Origin: an uncultured archaeon
GTDB taxonomy: Archaea; Thermoproteota; Nitrososphaeria; Nitrososphaerales; CALBXV01
NCBI GenBank assembly: GCA_937890045.1
Contig: CALBXV010000237.1
Coordinates: forward strand, 1-6,668
Reading direction: 5' to 3'
Length of the DNA: 6,668 nt
The notes under the pieces were generated by a model. That model ran no database searches and was not told the origin of the DNA. It saw nothing but the letters and a program-made list of their open reading frames with translations. The position numbers were made by a program, and so were the translations under genes. Shown in pieces: positions 1-6,028 of the stretch (positions are counted from its first letter, which is position 1; every line of letters begins with the position of its first letter).

Positions 1-1
1 T

Positions 2-466
2 GGTCTATCAAATTTTACAAGTGTACAAGTTGGTGGAGGAGTCGGTGGTGGAACTCCATTTGGGGTCAGTCATGTAAATAATAGAGGAGTAGTCGGTGGA
101 CATTCAGATTATAATCTTTATGCAGGTGAAAGTTTTACTATTACTTTATTGGATTCAAGTGTTGCAGTTTTAGCACCAAGTTTTTTGGCAGATAGTGAAA
201 ATATTGAAACTACTGGTACAAATGCATGGGCTGGTAGAGATTATTTATGGGTCCCCTTTGTAGATAATGTTCAACATATATCACAAACGATTTCGGGAAT
301 AACTTTAGATGCTACTCAATTTATATTTGATAATGAGAGATTACTTTATCTTTACCCAAAACAAATTAAATCGGCTAGCTCTCCAGTTAAAACTTCAATT
401 TTAGTTACAGGAGACCAGTCAGGAGCTATGATAGAATTTGATGTAACAATTACTTATCAATCATAA
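2..466 (+). CDS. Partial virion structural protein, C-terminal part (paralog of the following genes)
   Basis: The reading frame is open from the first complete codon at the left edge to a TAA at 464-466, so the true start lies outside the window. A TTG at 149 could be taken as a start, but it has no good ribosome-binding site and the frame continues upstream with protein-like sequence, so it is an internal Leu codon. The visible part begins with a glycine-rich stretch (VGGGVGGGTP) and continues into beta-rich sequence without membrane segments or catalytic motifs. Its last 25 residues (TSILVTGDQSGAMIEF and following) match the C-terminal module of the genes at 476-1165 and 1484-1795, marking it as another member of the same paralogous array. 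I infer a structural role from this context and from general resemblance to proteins of marine T4-like phages. The exact position in the virion is unknown. Confidence 0.82.
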   Translation, partial: GLSNFTSVQVGGGVGGGTPFGVSHVNNRGVVGGHSDYNLYAGESFTITLLDSSVAVLAPSFLADSENIETTGTNAWAGRDYLWVPFVDNVQHISQTISGITLDATQFIFDNERLLYLYPKQIKSASSPVKTSILVTGDQSGAMIEFDVTITYQS

Positions 467-475
467 GGGTAAATA

Positions 476-1165
476 ATGGGATTTATAAATAATACATCTT
501 ATATATTAAACGCGGTATTAACTAAAAAAGGTAAAGAGTATTTATCAAAAAGTGATAGTAAATTTAATATTACAAAATTTGCATTGGCAGATGATGAGAT
601 AGATTATACTTTATGGGATACGGCACATCCTAAAGGAACAAATTATTATGGTGCGGTATTAGAAAGTACTCCGATGATTGAAGCTTGTGTGGATCCAGAA
701 GTTATTATGAAATATAAATTATTTACGATGCCAGTAGGGACGAAGGCATTACCATATATTAGTAATGTAACACCACCCGCCCTAACTGGAACAAGTGCAT
801 TAGTTACTGAATATAATGGAGATAATAATCCACAGTGGACGTATAACGACCATGTTATAAATCCAGTTACAGCCGGAGCTGATGGAGCATTTTCAGATGA
901 AAATTATAGTTTTTTAGTATTAAATAAAAATGTAGTTGATGTAGGAACTGGACAAGGTGATGATGTAAACTTTAATATCGGGGCAGTTTATAATGAAGAA
1001 ACGGGTAGGTTGAGTAAAAAAGTTGTTTCAAAAACAGTAACTCTCAGAACACAACAAATAACATTTAATAGAGAAACATCTATTATTATAACTGGTCAAA
1101 TGTCTGGAGCTATTTATGTACTTCCAGTATTAGTTAATTATGTAGATAATACACCAGGAACATAA
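476..1165 (+). CDS. Putative phage virion structural protein, full two-module member of the paralogous array
   Basis: This 229-residue protein carries both modules of the local family. The N-terminal module (residues 1 to about 80) has the signature LTKKG near residue 15 and ITKFALADDEIDY at 32-44, followed by LWD. The C-terminal module has ETSIIITGQMSGA at 200-212, followed by a hydrophobic strand and VNY. Between them is a variable region (about 85-195) absent from the next copies. The ATG lies 9 bases after the previous stop, with only a weak AAGGGT ribosome-binding site, so translation may be coupled to the upstream gene. N-terminal modules of this type occur, from memory, in structural gene clusters of marine T4-like phages, where they are annotated only as structural or hypothetical. 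There is no signal peptide, membrane helix or enzyme motif. A role in the tail, baseplate or fibre region is inference. Confidence 0.88.
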   Translation: MGFINNTSYILNAVLTKKGKEYLSKSDSKFNITKFALADDEIDYTLWDTAHPKGTNYYGAVLESTPMIEACVDPEVIMKYKLFTMPVGTKALPYISNVTPPALTGTSALVTEYNGDNNPQWTYNDHVINPVTAGADGAFSDENYSFLVLNKNVVDVGTGQGDDVNFNIGAVYNEETGRLSKKVVSKTVTLRTQQITFNRETSIIITGQMSGAIYVLPVLVNYVDNTPGT

Positions 1166-1167
1166 TT

Positions 1168-1467
1168 GTGGGATTTATAGATAAAACTACTTTAGTAGCA
1201 GATGCGATTCTTACAAAAAGAGGTATAGATTACTTACGAAGTGCAGTATCTGGTGAAAATCAAAACGCTGAACACGTAATTACAAAATTTGCATTAGGTG
1301 ATGATGAAATAGATTATGGATTATGGGATACTACACCAAGTGGTTCAAATTTTGTAAAACCATATGGTCAAGTGATTGATAATCAACCTTTAACAGAACC
1401 AATGATTAGTACAAATGAAAATATGAGAACTTTTTTATTTAGATGGGGGATTCCAGAACCAAGTTAA
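1168..1467 (+). CDS. N-module-only paralog of the structural array (N-terminal half of a split gene)
   Basis: This 99-residue protein starts with GTG two bases after the preceding stop; AGGA about 9 bases upstream can serve as the ribosome-binding site. The start is supported by MGFIDKTT, which aligns with MGFINNTS and MGYLDKTT of the neighbouring paralogs. LTKRG and ITKFALGDDEIDY (38-50), then GLWD, give a clear match to the N-module. The match ends near residue 93 (RTFLF), and the protein stops a few residues later with WGIPEPS. The variable middle and the TSxxxxGxxSGA module seen in the gene at 476-1165 are missing here; the latter is carried by the next gene. The pair therefore looks like one ancestral gene that lost its middle and was split. 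Whether the short protein is functional cannot be told, but its frame is intact and well conserved at residue level. Confidence 0.83.
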   Translation: MGFIDKTTLVADAILTKRGIDYLRSAVSGENQNAEHVITKFALGDDEIDYGLWDTTPSGSNFVKPYGQVIDNQPLTEPMISTNENMRTFLFRWGIPEPS

Positions 1468-1483
1468 TTTGGGGATATAAAAT

Positions 1484-1795
1484 ATGTTAGAATCAAGTCA
1501 ATCAGGAGTGGATGGAATTGGACAACCGAAAACAATAACTAATAGTTTTGCGGTTCGTTTGAAGGCAAAAGATATTCAAGTTCAAAAGGAAACTAGTTTA
1601 ACGATTTTAGGGGAACAAAGTGGAGCAACTTTTACAATTCCTATTATAGTTGGACCTGGAGGAAGGGTATTTTTTGATCCACCAGTTGAAGTATATACTC
1701 CACCTTTACCAGTTGCAAGTTTTGTTTTTGATTTTATAGCTCCCCCACCACCCACATATCCACCAGTAGCAAGTTTTTACGTTGGACCAATATAA
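1484..1795 (+). CDS. C-module paralog with a proline-rich PVASF tail (C-terminal half of a split gene)
   Basis: This 103-residue protein begins at an ATG 16 bases after the previous stop; GGGG at 1471-1474 is the only ribosome-binding candidate. The frame is closed by a TAA at 1478-1480, so it cannot extend upstream. Residues 36-48 (ETSLTILGEQSGA) and the following IPII strand match the C-module of the gene at 476-1165, and the region before it (GQPKTITNSFAVRLKAKDIQVQ) aligns with the equivalent stretch there. The last 45 residues form an extra proline-rich tail with two copies of a P-V-A-S-F strand (PPLPVASF and PPVASF), resembling the first strand of PKD domains but without the rest of the domain. 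It overlaps the next gene by one base (TAATG), implying coupled translation. A virion structural role is inferred. Confidence 0.78.
   Translation: MLESSQSGVDGIGQPKTITNSFAVRLKAKDIQVQKETSLTILGEQSGATFTIPIIVGPGGRVFFDPPVEVYTPPLPVASFVFDFIAPPPPTYPPVASFYVGPI
1700..1777 (+). repeat. Two PVASF-strand repeats in the tail of the split C-module gene
   Basis: Copies at 1700-1723 (PPLPVASF) and 1760-1777 (PPVASF) share CCAGTNGCAAGTTTT and are 54 bases (18 codons) apart. The encoded P-x-A-S-F strand is typical of the first strand of a PKD domain, but the rest of the domain does not follow either copy. Confidence 0.7.
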
Positions 1796-2346
1796 TGGGA
1801 TATTTAGATAAAACGACTCAAACTGTAACAGCACATTTTACCAAAAGAGGTAGAGAAACTTTAGCAAATGCACTTTCAGGCAATACGAGTGGTGATTATA
1901 TAATTACAAAATTTGCACTTGGAGATGATGAAGTAGATTATGGTTTGTGGGATGAAACACAATCTAATAATTTAGAAGGAAGGGTAGTTGATAATATGCC
2001 ATTATTGGAAGGGTTTATTAATGAACAAGAAATTATGAATTATTTTCTGGTTGACCCGCCACCGATGCCAGCACGAGCTCCTGTATTATCAAATTTATTA
2101 AGTGTAATTCAATTGGCCGGACTTGGAGATTCAATTGAAGTGAAACCTATAACAGATAATTGGCCGCCTGATCCCGTGACAGGAGAGGGAGAAAGATATA
2201 CTTTTATTCTTGGTCATGATAATTTAGTTGATATGTACCAGCCATGGTCACCTCCAGTAGCAAGTTTTGGTACTGTAAAGTTAGACGAGGGAATGCCAGA
2301 TCCTGGAAGTCCACCATTAGCAAGTTTCAATACAACGTTTATGTAG
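1795..2346 (+). CDS. N-module paralog with PPVASF tail, upstream partner of the PKD gene
   Basis: This 183-residue protein starts at the ATG of a TAATG stop-start overlap, so reinitiation after the upstream gene is likely; no strong ribosome-binding site is visible. Residues 1-80 are the array's N-module (MGYLDKTT, FTKRG, ITKFALGDDEVDY at 37-49, then GLWDE). The middle (about 85-150) resembles the middle of the 476-1165 gene, for example RYTFILGHDNLVDM against NYSFLVLNKNVVDV. Instead of the TSxxxxGxxSGA module, the end holds two proline-rich strands, SPPVASF and SPPLASF, 20 residues apart. The second is followed by NTTFM and a TAG. The next gene is in the same frame and begins with what would be the continuation of a PKD domain, so this end may be an interrupted PKD domain. 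A structural role is inferred. Confidence 0.86.
   Translation: MGYLDKTTQTVTAHFTKRGRETLANALSGNTSGDYIITKFALGDDEVDYGLWDETQSNNLEGRVVDNMPLLEGFINEQEIMNYFLVDPPPMPARAPVLSNLLSVIQLAGLGDSIEVKPITDNWPPDPVTGEGERYTFILGHDNLVDMYQPWSPPVASFGTVKLDEGMPDPGSPPLASFNTTFM
2251..2328 (+). repeat. Two PPxASF-strand repeats before the PKD gene
   Basis: Copies at 2251-2268 (PPVASF) and 2311-2328 (PPLASF) are 60 bases (20 codons) apart and match the pair at 1700-1777 in DNA and protein. The second copy sits just before the TAG and the same-frame PKD gene. Confidence 0.72.
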
Positions 2347-2348
2347 AA

Positions 2349-2364
2349 AAGGAGATAAACAATG
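2349..2364 (+). promoter_or_regulatory. Strong ribosome-binding site, identical to the one at 2794-2809
   Basis: AAGGAGATAAACAATG is an exact 16-base match to 2794-2809. It fixes the start of the PKD gene at 2362. A TAA in frame with the upstream gene lies inside it (2356-2358). Sharing of the full spacer, not just the Shine-Dalgarno core, suggests copying by recombination or a conserved translation element. Confidence 0.8.
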
Positions 2365-2736
2365 GCAGCAACACAGGGAACAGCACCTCTAACATTAGCT
2401 TTTACAAATACTTCTACGGGAGATAATTTAACACATTACTGGGATTTCGGGGATGGTAATACTTCAACATTACAAAACCCAACTCATACTTATGTGACTG
2501 CCGGATTTTATTCGTGCATATTAACAGTAACTAACGAGAATGGAACAAACCAAGCTTCACAACCAATAGTAGTTAACGCGGCCGGATCGGGTGGTAACGG
2601 TGATGGTGATGGTAACGGTGATGGTGGTAACGGCGACGACAGCGGAGGATACAAAGGTTATCCTAGTTACGAAGCATGGCTCGCGGCCCAACAAGGTGGC
2701 GGCAGCCAAGGCCCACCGAGACCGCCCTTTAAATAG
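2362..2736 (+). CDS. PKD-domain protein with Gly/Asn/Asp-rich tail
   Basis: The 124-residue product has a PKD (polycystic kidney disease, Ig-like beta-sandwich) domain at about residues 6-72: GTAPLTLAFTNTS, the hallmark WDFGDG at 27-32, NPTHTY at 39-44, and the final strand ILTVTNENG. The usual first strand (PxASF) is missing from this gene, but a copy lies at the end of the preceding gene in the same frame. Residues 75-95 are a flexible Gly/Asn/Asp repeat, and the end (YPSYEAWLAAQQGGG, then PPRPPFK) is compact and proline-rich. PKD and other Ig-like domains are common on exposed surfaces of tailed-phage virions, where they may bind carbohydrates on the host surface; that role here is inference. 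The ATG has a strong AAGGAG site 8 bases upstream. Codons in the last third end in G or C much more often than in neighbouring genes. Confidence 0.88.
   Translation: MAATQGTAPLTLAFTNTSTGDNLTHYWDFGDGNTSTLQNPTHTYVTAGFYSCILTVTNENGTNQASQPIVVNAAGSGGNGDGDGNGDGGNGDDSGGYKGYPSYEAWLAAQQGGGSQGPPRPPFK
2593..2640 (+). repeat. Tandem repeat encoding Gly-Asn-Gly-Asp
   Basis: GGTAACGGTGATGGT occurs at 2593-2607 and 2611-2625, followed by a diverged third copy at 2626-2640 (GGTAACGGCGACGAC). It encodes the flexible Gly/Asn/Asp linker of the PKD protein and is prone to slippage, so its length probably varies between related phages. Confidence 0.8.
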
Positions 2737-2737
2737 G

Positions 2738-2767
2738 AGGTCGTAGACCTAATTAAAATTTAATTAG
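2738..2767. repeat. Two adjoining inverted repeats just after the PKD gene
   Basis: AGGTC-GTA-GACCT (2738-2750) is a perfect 5-bp stem beginning one base after the PKD gene's stop-codon neighbour G. CTAATTAAAATTTAATTAG (2749-2767) is a perfect palindrome with 9-base arms around one A. They share two bases. The first could act as a weak terminator or transcript-end structure, but no clear U-tract follows; the second could be a protein-binding site. The function is unproven. Confidence 0.5.
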
Positions 2768-2793
2768 AATATATTTAACGTATATTTATACAC

Positions 2794-2809
2794 AAGGAGA
2801 TAAACAATG
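2794..2809 (+). promoter_or_regulatory. Strong ribosome-binding site, second copy of the 16-base element
   Basis: This exact copy of the 2349-2364 element places AAGGAG 7 bases before the ATG at 2807. A similar AAGGAGATAATAAATG precedes the gene at 3876, so the leader type is shared in this cluster. Confidence 0.8.
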
Positions 2810-3859
2810 CCAACAGATAACTTTTTTACACCATTAAACGAAGAGGATAAAAGGACTAATATACTTAGTACTATATCATCCCCAGTATGGTCTGGAGGTA
2901 CGGCAACATTAACCGCTTTTTATACAAGTTCTGTACAGAGTGGGAGTAGTGGAGATTATTACTATGACGTGTATGATAAAGCACAGACTGATACTACACG
3001 ACAAGTTCAATTTGCAGTATCATATGGACATATAGATGGAAGTGGTTCTTTATCTACTTCTTCTGGAAATAACCCTTCAAAGGCAATATATCGTCAGTTT
3101 AGAAACATTTGTATAAAAAATTCATCTAGTGAAACTAGATTTGATTTTGATGGAAATGGTGAAGGAACTACTTATAAAGCCTATGATGTTTTCGTTATTA
3201 ATGTAAATAGGGCAAGGTATAGAGAAAAATTAGATCCAGGTAACTGGGAATTACATTTGACTGCAAACAGTAGGACTCTCAAATTAATTGACGATAGTGG
3301 TGCAACTGCAGACTCATCTGTTAATGCTTCCAAGAGAATTTTTAATGTAGTTAGTGGTTCAATATCAACAGGAACTGCCAACATTAAAACTACAGCAGCA
3401 GATCAAACAACTGTAAATTCAGCTGGATCTCTTGGATATTTCTTTCCAGAACTTGGAGTAATTGTCTTAAATGCTTACGCAATAAGCCAAGGTTCACCTT
3501 ATCCAGCAATTACGTTGACGAGATCAGCAGCAGCAAATGATGATACGGCAAAACACGTATATAACGCAGTGAATACAGGAGTATATTTCCAAGCACGAAG
3601 AGAAGAACAGATTAAATCTTCTCATTATTTCTGTAGAGTTAAGTCTGAAGAATATAATTGGAGTCAAAATCCAACATATTATACAGGATCTAACGCTGAG
3701 ATAAGAAATGCTACCTTTATTCAAGATCCTAAATCGTATATTACTACAGTCGGACTTTATAATAATACCAATGAATTATTGGCAGTAGCAAAGTTAAGTC
3801 AACCACTATTAAAGTCGAGAGATAGAGAAGCTGTAATCAAAGTTAGATTAGATTTTTAA
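2807..3859 (+). CDS. Putative virion structural protein, paralog A of the YITTVGLYN family
   Basis: This 350-residue protein has no signal peptide or membrane helix. It is clearly paralogous to the next gene along its whole length. Shared landmarks are STISSPVWS near the start, GDYYYDVY, SYGHIDGSGS, NRARYREKLDPGNWEL at 134-149, IDDSGA, YFQARREE, YFCRV at 274-278 followed by NWSQNP, and the C-terminal YITTVGLYNNTNELLAVAKLS at 311-331, ending in IKVRLDF. The C-terminal module is one I associate with large virion structural proteins of marine T4-like phages, loosely resembling the GLYD-type strand of tail-collar proteins. No biochemical function is recognised. A role in the tail or baseplate is inferred from family and context. 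The start is well supported by AAGGAG 7 bases before the ATG, after a 70-base gap that separates this gene from the PKD gene. Confidence 0.92.
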   Translation: MPTDNFFTPLNEEDKRTNILSTISSPVWSGGTATLTAFYTSSVQSGSSGDYYYDVYDKAQTDTTRQVQFAVSYGHIDGSGSLSTSSGNNPSKAIYRQFRNICIKNSSSETRFDFDGNGEGTTYKAYDVFVINVNRARYREKLDPGNWELHLTANSRTLKLIDDSGATADSSVNASKRIFNVVSGSISTGTANIKTTAADQTTVNSAGSLGYFFPELGVIVLNAYAISQGSPYPAITLTRSAAANDDTAKHVYNAVNTGVYFQARREEQIKSSHYFCRVKSEEYNWSQNPTYYTGSNAEIRNATFIQDPKSYITTVGLYNNTNELLAVAKLSQPLLKSRDREAVIKVRLDF

Positions 3860-3875
3860 GAGAAGGAGATAATAA

Positions 3876-4907
3876 ATGTCTTTTAAAGATTTTCAACTCG
3901 GCGATAAGATAGAAAATCAAGTATCTACTATATCCCAGCCCATGTGGTCAAGTAATACAGGAACTTTGACTACATTTTTTACTGGTTCAGTTCAAGAATC
4001 TAATACTGGAAAATACTATTATGATATTCACGCCGCAGATGACCAAACTGCAGAAGTTCAGTTTTCAGTAACCTATGGACATATAGTTGGTTCTGGTTCA
4101 GAGGGAGGAACTGTTTCTGGAGAAACTAACCCAACTAAGGCTGTGTATTCACAACTAAGACAAGTTTTACTTGCAGCCGAAACTACAAGATTTAATTTTG
4201 GTGGTGGTGGTTCAACAGATTATTATAGTAATGATGTTTTTGCAATAGTAGCCAATAGGGCCAGATATAGAGAAAAAATGGATCCCGGTAATTGGGAATT
4301 AAAATTGTCATATAACAATGGATGGGTGACTTTAATTGATGATAGCGGAGCATCTTCAAATCCTACTATTGCAGAATCAAAACGAGAATTTAATGTAGTT
4401 TCTGGTTCAATTGCAAATGGGATATACCAGACCGCATCAGCTAAGGCAGCAGCAACAAACTCAGGATCATATGGATTGTTTTATCCAGAAATGGGGATGG
4501 TTATTTTGAATCCAAATTCTATAGCTTCTGGTTCCGCTGCAGTTGGTGCCGCAGTTCAACCTGTTGGAACAAGTACTGCTACTAATGATTATAATCACAG
4601 AAAGTTATATAATTCAATAAAAGCTGGTTCTTATTTTGCAGCCAGAAGAGAAGAAAGAAAACGGAGTTCATATTATTTTTGTAGAGTTCCAAATTTTGAA
4701 TTTAATCATAGTCAGAATCCATCATTTTCTACTGGATCTAATGCTGAATTAGTACATAATTCTTTTATTTTAGAACCAAGTACTTATATTACAACAGTTG
4801 GACTCTATAATAGTAATAATGAGTTATTGGCAGTTGCCAAAATGTCAAAACCTTTCAAAAAAGATCCAAATACTGAAGCACTTATCAAAGTAAAACTTGA
4901 TTATTAA
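3876..4907 (+). CDS. Putative virion structural protein, paralog B of the YITTVGLYN family
   Basis: This 343-residue protein follows its paralog after 16 bases, with AAGGAG at 3863-3868 placed 7 bases before the ATG. It aligns with that gene end to end: STISQPMWS, GKYYYDIH, TYGHIVGSGS, NRARYREKMDPGNWEL at 127-142, IDDSGAS, YFAARREE, YFCRV at 267-271, EFNHSQNPS, and the terminal YITTVGLYNSNNELLAVAKMS at 304-324, ending in IKVKLDY. The conserved parts lie in the core and C-terminus. The stretches between (near the poly-Gly FGGGGSTDYY and around ASGSAAVGAAV) vary and look like surface loops. The arrangement points to a gene duplication followed by divergence, perhaps giving two subunits that pack together in one virion substructure. 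That last step is inference, and no enzymatic function is visible. Confidence 0.92.
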   Translation: MSFKDFQLGDKIENQVSTISQPMWSSNTGTLTTFFTGSVQESNTGKYYYDIHAADDQTAEVQFSVTYGHIVGSGSEGGTVSGETNPTKAVYSQLRQVLLAAETTRFNFGGGGSTDYYSNDVFAIVANRARYREKMDPGNWELKLSYNNGWVTLIDDSGASSNPTIAESKREFNVVSGSIANGIYQTASAKAAATNSGSYGLFYPEMGMVILNPNSIASGSAAVGAAVQPVGTSTATNDYNHRKLYNSIKAGSYFAARREERKRSSYYFCRVPNFEFNHSQNPSFSTGSNAELVHNSFILEPSTYITTVGLYNSNNELLAVAKMSKPFKKDPNTEALIKVKLDY

Positions 4908-4918
4908 AGGAGATTCCC

Positions 4919-6019
4919 ATGTTTAAGGATATATCTCCAGATGATAGATCAATAAAAGAATTCAAAACCTATAAACAATTTACTTTTACAAATTCTGATA
5001 GTGGAAGTGGTGTTTTTGGACTTCAAGGTGTAAGTGGCTCTCATCATAATTTCAATACAGGTTCCGCCGCGTCTCAAAGTTTTGGAACTTTTAATGAAGC
5101 TTCTCAAAGTCTTGGACACCCGTGGGATACGTGGTATAGTAATGGAACTTTTTTCAAACTTCCTTTATATTATCAAATAAGAAATTCATATTATCGATAT
5201 GATACAATTCCTAATCCTAAATCTACTGTAACAAGATATCCTATATATTCAGGGGGAAATTGGAGTAGAAAACATCCACATGGTAGAGAAAGTTGGGGTT
5301 CAATTGTTCCACGTGAATTACATAGTACGGCAAATGTTATAACTATTCCACAACAATTTTTTGGAGAAGAGGTTAAACCTTATTCAGTAAAAATACTTGA
5401 TGATAGCACAGATGTAACTATAGATTTAAGAGATGATGGACATGGACAATTATACGATTATGCATATTCATCAAGTTTTGCAGCAGGAACTCCTGATAGT
5501 GATAGAAGTGGAAGTTGTATAGGTAATGTATTTTATGAACATGGTATAGTTACGATTACAGATACAGGTTCTTATTATAATGTTGGACTAGCAACAGGAT
5601 CAGATGGATTTTCTGTTCAATTTCAAGCAACTAATACTGCATGTGAATATGAATATATGTGTCATGTAGAAGAATATCAATTTAATGGCACTACAAATCC
5701 AAGTATAGTAGTTGGTAGAAGTGGAAGTATACAAATTCCACAGGGAGCCAGATATATTTATAATGAAAGTTTAGAAAATCCTCAATATGAAAACACTATT
5801 GATTTAGTGTTACCTGCCGCTAGTAGTTCTTATCAATTATCTTATAGTGCCGGAACTGAATATCAAAATTTTTCAACGGGATCAGAATTTGGAACATATA
5901 TTACAAATATAGGGTTATATAACGATGAAAATGAGTTATTAGCAATTTCAAAACTTTCAAATCCAATAAAAAATGATAAAGATTTACCAATTTCATTTTT
6001 AGTACGTTTTGACTCGTAA
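4919..6019 (+). CDS. Putative virion structural protein, distant relative sharing the C-terminal module
   Basis: This 366-residue protein has the same C-terminal module as the two genes before it (YITNIGLYNDENELLAISKLS at 327-347, ending in LVRFDS), plus the upstream YMCHVEEYQFNGTTNPS, which corresponds to YFCRV...EFNHSQNPS. The N-terminal two thirds are different: an aromatic and serine/glycine-rich region with TFFKLPLYYQIRNSYYR, RELHSTANVITIPQQFFGEE, LDDSTDVTIDLRDDGHG, and GSCIGNVFYEHGIVTITDTGSYYNVG. I associate this set of motifs with a large structural protein widespread in marine T4-like phages, recalled rather than searched. The AAGGAG at 4907-4912 overlaps the preceding TAA by one base, so translation is probably coupled. 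No signal peptide or membrane segment is present. It is likely part of the tail or baseplate, by inference. Confidence 0.92.
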   Translation: MFKDISPDDRSIKEFKTYKQFTFTNSDSGSGVFGLQGVSGSHHNFNTGSAASQSFGTFNEASQSLGHPWDTWYSNGTFFKLPLYYQIRNSYYRYDTIPNPKSTVTRYPIYSGGNWSRKHPHGRESWGSIVPRELHSTANVITIPQQFFGEEVKPYSVKILDDSTDVTIDLRDDGHGQLYDYAYSSSFAAGTPDSDRSGSCIGNVFYEHGIVTITDTGSYYNVGLATGSDGFSVQFQATNTACEYEYMCHVEEYQFNGTTNPSIVVGRSGSIQIPQGARYIYNESLENPQYENTIDLVLPAASSSYQLSYSAGTEYQNFSTGSEFGTYITNIGLYNDENELLAISKLSNPIKNDKDLPISFLVRFDS

Positions 6020-6028
6020 TTCACAGTA

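Larger units (their letters stand above)
569..1953 (+). repeat. Three dispersed DNA repeats encoding ITKFALGDDEIDY-LWD
   Basis: The segments 569-620, 1279-1330 and 1903-1953 are near-identical at the DNA level, each containing ATTACAAAATTTGCA followed by a GATGATGA core and TAGATTAT. They encode the most conserved part of the N-module in three successive genes. They are the coding remains of tandem gene duplication and offer direct-repeat substrate for recombination between copies. Confidence 0.8.

Noticed and set aside
149..466. A short gene starting at TTG 149
   Set aside because: The frame is open to the left edge and continuous with protein-like glycine-rich sequence; the TTG has no ribosome-binding site. 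It is treated as the end of a longer gene.
484..491. Exact TATAAATA, the T4 late promoter core, on the + strand
   Set aside because: It lies within codons 3-6 of the gene at 476, encoding F-I-N-N, and would start transcription inside that gene. The paralogs have diverged bases at the same place, so chance from coding is likelier.
1475..1486. TATAAAAT promoter-like box before the gene at 1484
   Set aside because: It is only a few bases before the ATG, too close for a promoter of that gene, with no -35 partner seen.
2341..2364. Simple stop-codon readthrough joining the 1795 and 2362 genes
   Set aside because: Two different stops (TAG and TAA) would both have to be read through and the downstream gene has its own strong ribosome-binding site, so separate translation is the default reading.
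2244..2426. 60-codon + strand frame over the junction of the 1795 and 2362 genes
   Set aside because: Low-complexity Ser/Asn/Lys product in a different frame, fully covered by two well-supported genes, with no ribosome-binding site.
3181..3724. Minus-strand frames at 3181-3384 and 3524-3724
   Set aside because: They lie opposite a conserved structural gene, have no paralog or motif, and every supported gene is on the + strand.
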